Source: an uncultured Desulfovibrio sp. (GTDB taxonomy: Bacteria > Desulfobacterota > Desulfovibrionia > Desulfovibrionales > Desulfovibrionaceae). From it: a stretch of DNA of 16,871 nucleotides. Within the stretch, counting starts at the first letter, position 1, and every line of letters starts with the position of its first letter. The DNA lies in NCBI GenBank assembly GCA_947177085.1, contig CAMWTD010000024.1:1-16871 (forward strand), read 5' to 3'. A model generated the notes under the pieces. That model was given only the letters and a program-made list of their open reading frames with translations, was not told the origin of the DNA and did no database searches. Position numbers and translations under genes: made by a program. This document shows, one piece after another, positions 16,201 through 16,871 of this stretch.

Positions 16201-16552
16201 TATTGGCCCAGATGGCGTTGCTCGCCACCTGGTTCACCTTGACGGTGTGCTGCACGTCCTGGGCCGAGGCGTTGGCCACGGCGGTGAGGATATTGTCATT
16301 GCTCGAATTGACGAGCTTGGTGACGAAGTTGTTCTTGTCGCTCAACTTCGCAAGCATGCTGCTGGCGGCCTGGATCTGGTCGATGATCTGGGTGAAGCCG
16401 TCATAGCGCAGTTGCCAGTCGCTCTTCCAGGCCTCCAGGCGGTTGAGCTGGGTCTTTTCGATCTGCTTGAGCTGCGTCAATACCTTGTCAAAATCGGTAT
16501 CGTTGCCGCCCAGGCCCGAAATGGCGTTGGAACCGGAAATACTGATGCCCAT
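13247..16552 (-). CDS. fliD: FliD flagellar filament cap (hook-associated protein 2), enlarged
   Basis: An 1101-residue FliD; common homologues have about 450-600. The N-terminal FliD domain (about 1-110) has SGLGGNDTDFDKVLTQLKQI and a helical, heptad-like region. Conserved C-terminal parts begin near 697 (ANARYQVDNWPIEME, NKITDVIEGVVFTIQD), include LASLANLGIKTDTD (841-854), and end in a coiled coil (about 1040-1095). A Flagellin_IN-like motif lies near 134-195. The middle (about 235-670) is built of at least four related beta-rich modules, each with a strand pair like YTLTTQSG followed by a KDVLAAL-like helix. FliD caps the filament outside the cell and folds exported flagellin; the variable middle would be surface-exposed. 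Start ATG 16552 gives the family N-terminus MGISISGSN and has AGAGG upstream. A sigma-28 promoter lies about 190 bases upstream. Confidence 0.92.
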   Translation of the reverse strand: MGISISGSNAISGLGGNDTDFDKVLTQLKQIEKTQLNRLEAWKSDWQLRYDGFTQIIDQIQAASSMLAKLSDKNNFVTKLVNSSNDNILTAVANASAQDVQHTVKVNQVASNAIWANTGHVFESKTDIINTTGENQYFSYTYAGKRHDFKVPPNTTLDSFVSMVNNSSDNPGIKLSLIQTGSGYVFQVAGKDTGAANDLIIHDSKLVGMDATGSTSTWQTNAALDLGETMTSPTKYVFDLVLANGSKKSVTVSGDKSPEDLCAALENAAGKGVIKAEVGADGTLTISGVQSFSRRTAGDEAYVPASTQVTLAGELKDNKGEYVKLNAEGGLADGLADDDLITFTMTLDDGTTRSFDIKAGATKRDLLVQMAQATQEDTSLDIGLMGNSWGTNLSGVRRVSFAAQNDATLNDSVLKTKTTDATGVRDTLGGTMQAATTLTFKDDKLAERVDGKEAGADAGDLVYTLTTQSGQVYYLKGLKGDMTNGDLADAIKNGQGLVDADGNAVTWGEAGITMTFDDDAGTVSLDGVLSFRLTTGSASAEGYSASLSATTTITAANGNPGATSSGNLFYQPAEGGFQLEKTPDLVYTITTNSGVTGTLTLASGTSMKDVLAALKDPTNAGWAWTDAAGDPATAPADFGVRFTDANGKEYLDASGNPLAPDAIDGPVYLNFDNAQAASGPGVTGQVATSSNWNIQRAANARYQVDNWPIEMESASNKITDVIEGVVFTIQDVGEARMSVSTDITSVEQSIQDFLDAVNSVLLTVNDLMKYDETKEVTSNDPNDIGNSNYSASGLTNQKGGILMGNYGVQLFKSRFSSVLSSSPPGFKSRQSATDVLSGDVLASLANLGIKTDTDQNSDTYGLLVIAPSSSIAELQSIDKENYSSMITDNLEAVVDFFCASGTGSSTSTDFRYGSHVEGITKGGNYEVKYSVDEDGNITKVTVGGVEAKRDESQAGYYYSVASGDARGLSILIDDLTPGEHPPAGEDPMYVRIKQGLVQTTQSFLKDELVFNDVNISANSTPKQIEDAMALKAKNGALMSLRDNYMTVMKNIDVKIEREQRRLETWESRQKAIFANLETLLKQYDEKQTSLEAQLKQLGGNS
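14543..15850 (-). repeat. Divergent intragenic module repeats in fliD
   Basis: Four diverged protein modules can be aligned by eye at FliD residues about 235-293, 339-400, 460-532 and 584-670. Shared pattern: hydrophobic-T strand (YVFDLVLANGS, ITFTMTLDDGT, LVYTLTTQSG, LVYTITTNSG), a second strand, then a short helix (SPEDLCAAL, TKRDLLVQM, TNGDLADAI, SMKDVLAAL). The last two are most alike. They are repeats at protein level; the DNA is no longer near-identical. Confidence 0.6.
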
Positions 16553-16738
16553 GCTCGCCTCTTGCCGTGAAATATTCTGCCCCGCCCCGGGGCCGGTACA
16601 CGGAAAACTTTGCTTGCCTTCTCTTGCGGCCAATGCTTTGCAAGATGCGTGCAAACATGCTTCCCGAAACGGCGGCAAGCGGAACGGCGCGCCGCGCCCC
16701 CCGCACAAAAAAATGCAGGAGCGACGCCTCTTTCAGGG

Positions 16739-16765
16739 CAATCGGCAATTCCAAGAAAAAGTTTA
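16739..16765 (-). promoter_or_regulatory. Sigma-28 (FliA) promoter of fliD-fliS
   Basis: On the minus strand TAAA (16765-16762) is followed after exactly 15 bases by GCCGATTG (16746-16739). The known FliA consensus is TAAA-N15-GCCGATAA, so ten to eleven of twelve fixed positions match with ideal spacing. Transcription would start near 16731, giving a leader of about 180 bases before the fliD ATG. This marks fliD-fliS as a late (class 3) flagellar operon. Confidence 0.85.
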
Positions 16766-16781
16766 GAGCCTTTCAAGCATT

Positions 16782-16820
16782 CCCGGGAGCGCCCTCCGCC
16801 GAGCGGGGGCGTCCCCCGGG
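16782..16820 (-). terminator. GC-rich hairpin upstream of the fliD promoter
   Basis: Outer arms CCCGGG (16783-16788 and 16815-16820) and inner GC pairs with small bulges form a strong hairpin around a TCG loop. It lies just after the TGA of the gene entering from the right edge and before the sigma-28 promoter, so it may end that transcript. No T run follows directly, so it is at best an atypical terminator. Confidence 0.35.
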
Positions 16821-16830
16821 CAACGGCCTC

Positions 16831-16871
16831 TCACGCGCCCATAAAGTCGCGCCAGCGCTCAAGCAGGGCGG
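16831..16871 (-). CDS. Possible C-terminal end of a gene cut by the window edge
   Basis: On the minus strand the last 41 bases read in one frame as ALLERWRDFMGA and then TGA. The codon choice is like that of the neighbours, and a hairpin follows. Only 12 residues are visible, so no family can be named; a real gene end is plausible from position and strand alone. Confidence 0.35.
   Translation of the reverse strand, partial: ALLERWRDFMGA

Noticed and set aside
13154..16570. Plus-strand open frame of over 1100 codons opposite fliD
   Set aside because: It is a shadow caused by GC-rich codon bias. It mirrors the fliD frame, shows no protein-family motif, is rich in Gly/Val/His/Arg as expected for antisense reading, and fliD itself is a clear homologue with a promoter.
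16553..16708. Longer fliD start giving 52 extra residues
   Set aside because: The extension is not similar to FliD N-termini and lies in the 5' leader. ATG 16552 gives the family start and has a ribosome site.
1..16871. Search by eye for CRISPR arrays, tRNA genes, insertion sequences and defence or toxin-antitoxin modules
   Set aside because: No regularly spaced repeats, cloverleaf-like sequences, transposase motifs or terminal inverted repeats were seen. All large frames on the coding strands match ordinary cellular families.

Overview
This is a GC-rich window whose gene content points to a motile, Gram-negative anaerobe. The likeliest source is a member of the Desulfovibrionaceae (sulfate reducers and relatives). 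That is an inference from codon and GC style, the flagellar gene organisation, and the combination of a small Fur-controlled FeoA, 2,3-diaminopropionate ammonia-lyase and an MdtABC-type RND pump. No rRNA or marker gene is present to prove it. The window is almost fully coding. No intergenic stretch exceeds 300 bases, and I found no tRNA, rRNA, CRISPR array, insertion sequence or phage gene.

Left part (about 1-2831, plus strand). A tightly packed housekeeping cluster runs: a DUF3298/RsiV-like protein (5' end uncertain at the window edge), a Trm112-type zinc-binding small protein, a YfcE-like metallophosphoesterase, and a Maf/YhdE nucleotide pyrophosphatase. Next comes an independently controlled orphan feoA. 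It is preceded by a near-perfect 7-1-7 Fur box (2447-2461) and a TTGACA -35 element.

Middle part (2844-11747, minus strand, read right to left). An RND tripartite-efflux operon runs: membrane-fusion protein (mdtA), two different RND permeases (mdtB, mdtC), then a PLP-dependent diaminopropionate ammonia-lyase convergent with feoA. The mdtA/mdtB and mdtB/mdtC junctions are 4-bp ATGA overlaps, and the lyase starts about 17 bases after mdtC, so the four genes are probably co-transcribed. No outer-membrane channel gene is in the window. Upstream lies a secreted BOF-family (YgiW-like) OB-fold protein with its own strong hairpin terminator.

Right part (12411-16871, minus strand). This is a late flagellar operon, fliD-fliS. 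It is preceded by a sequence that matches the sigma-28 (FliA) promoter very well (TAAA-N15-GCCGATTG). FliD is about twice the usual size because of repeated beta-rich modules between its conserved ends. FliS carries a long Ala/Pro/Gln-rich tail. The last 41 bases may hold the 3' end of another minus-strand gene.

I saw no clear new multi-gene system. The most interesting signals are the expanded modular FliD, the FliS tail, the attachment of a diaminopropionate-degrading enzyme to an RND pump operon, and the isolated Fur-controlled feoA.
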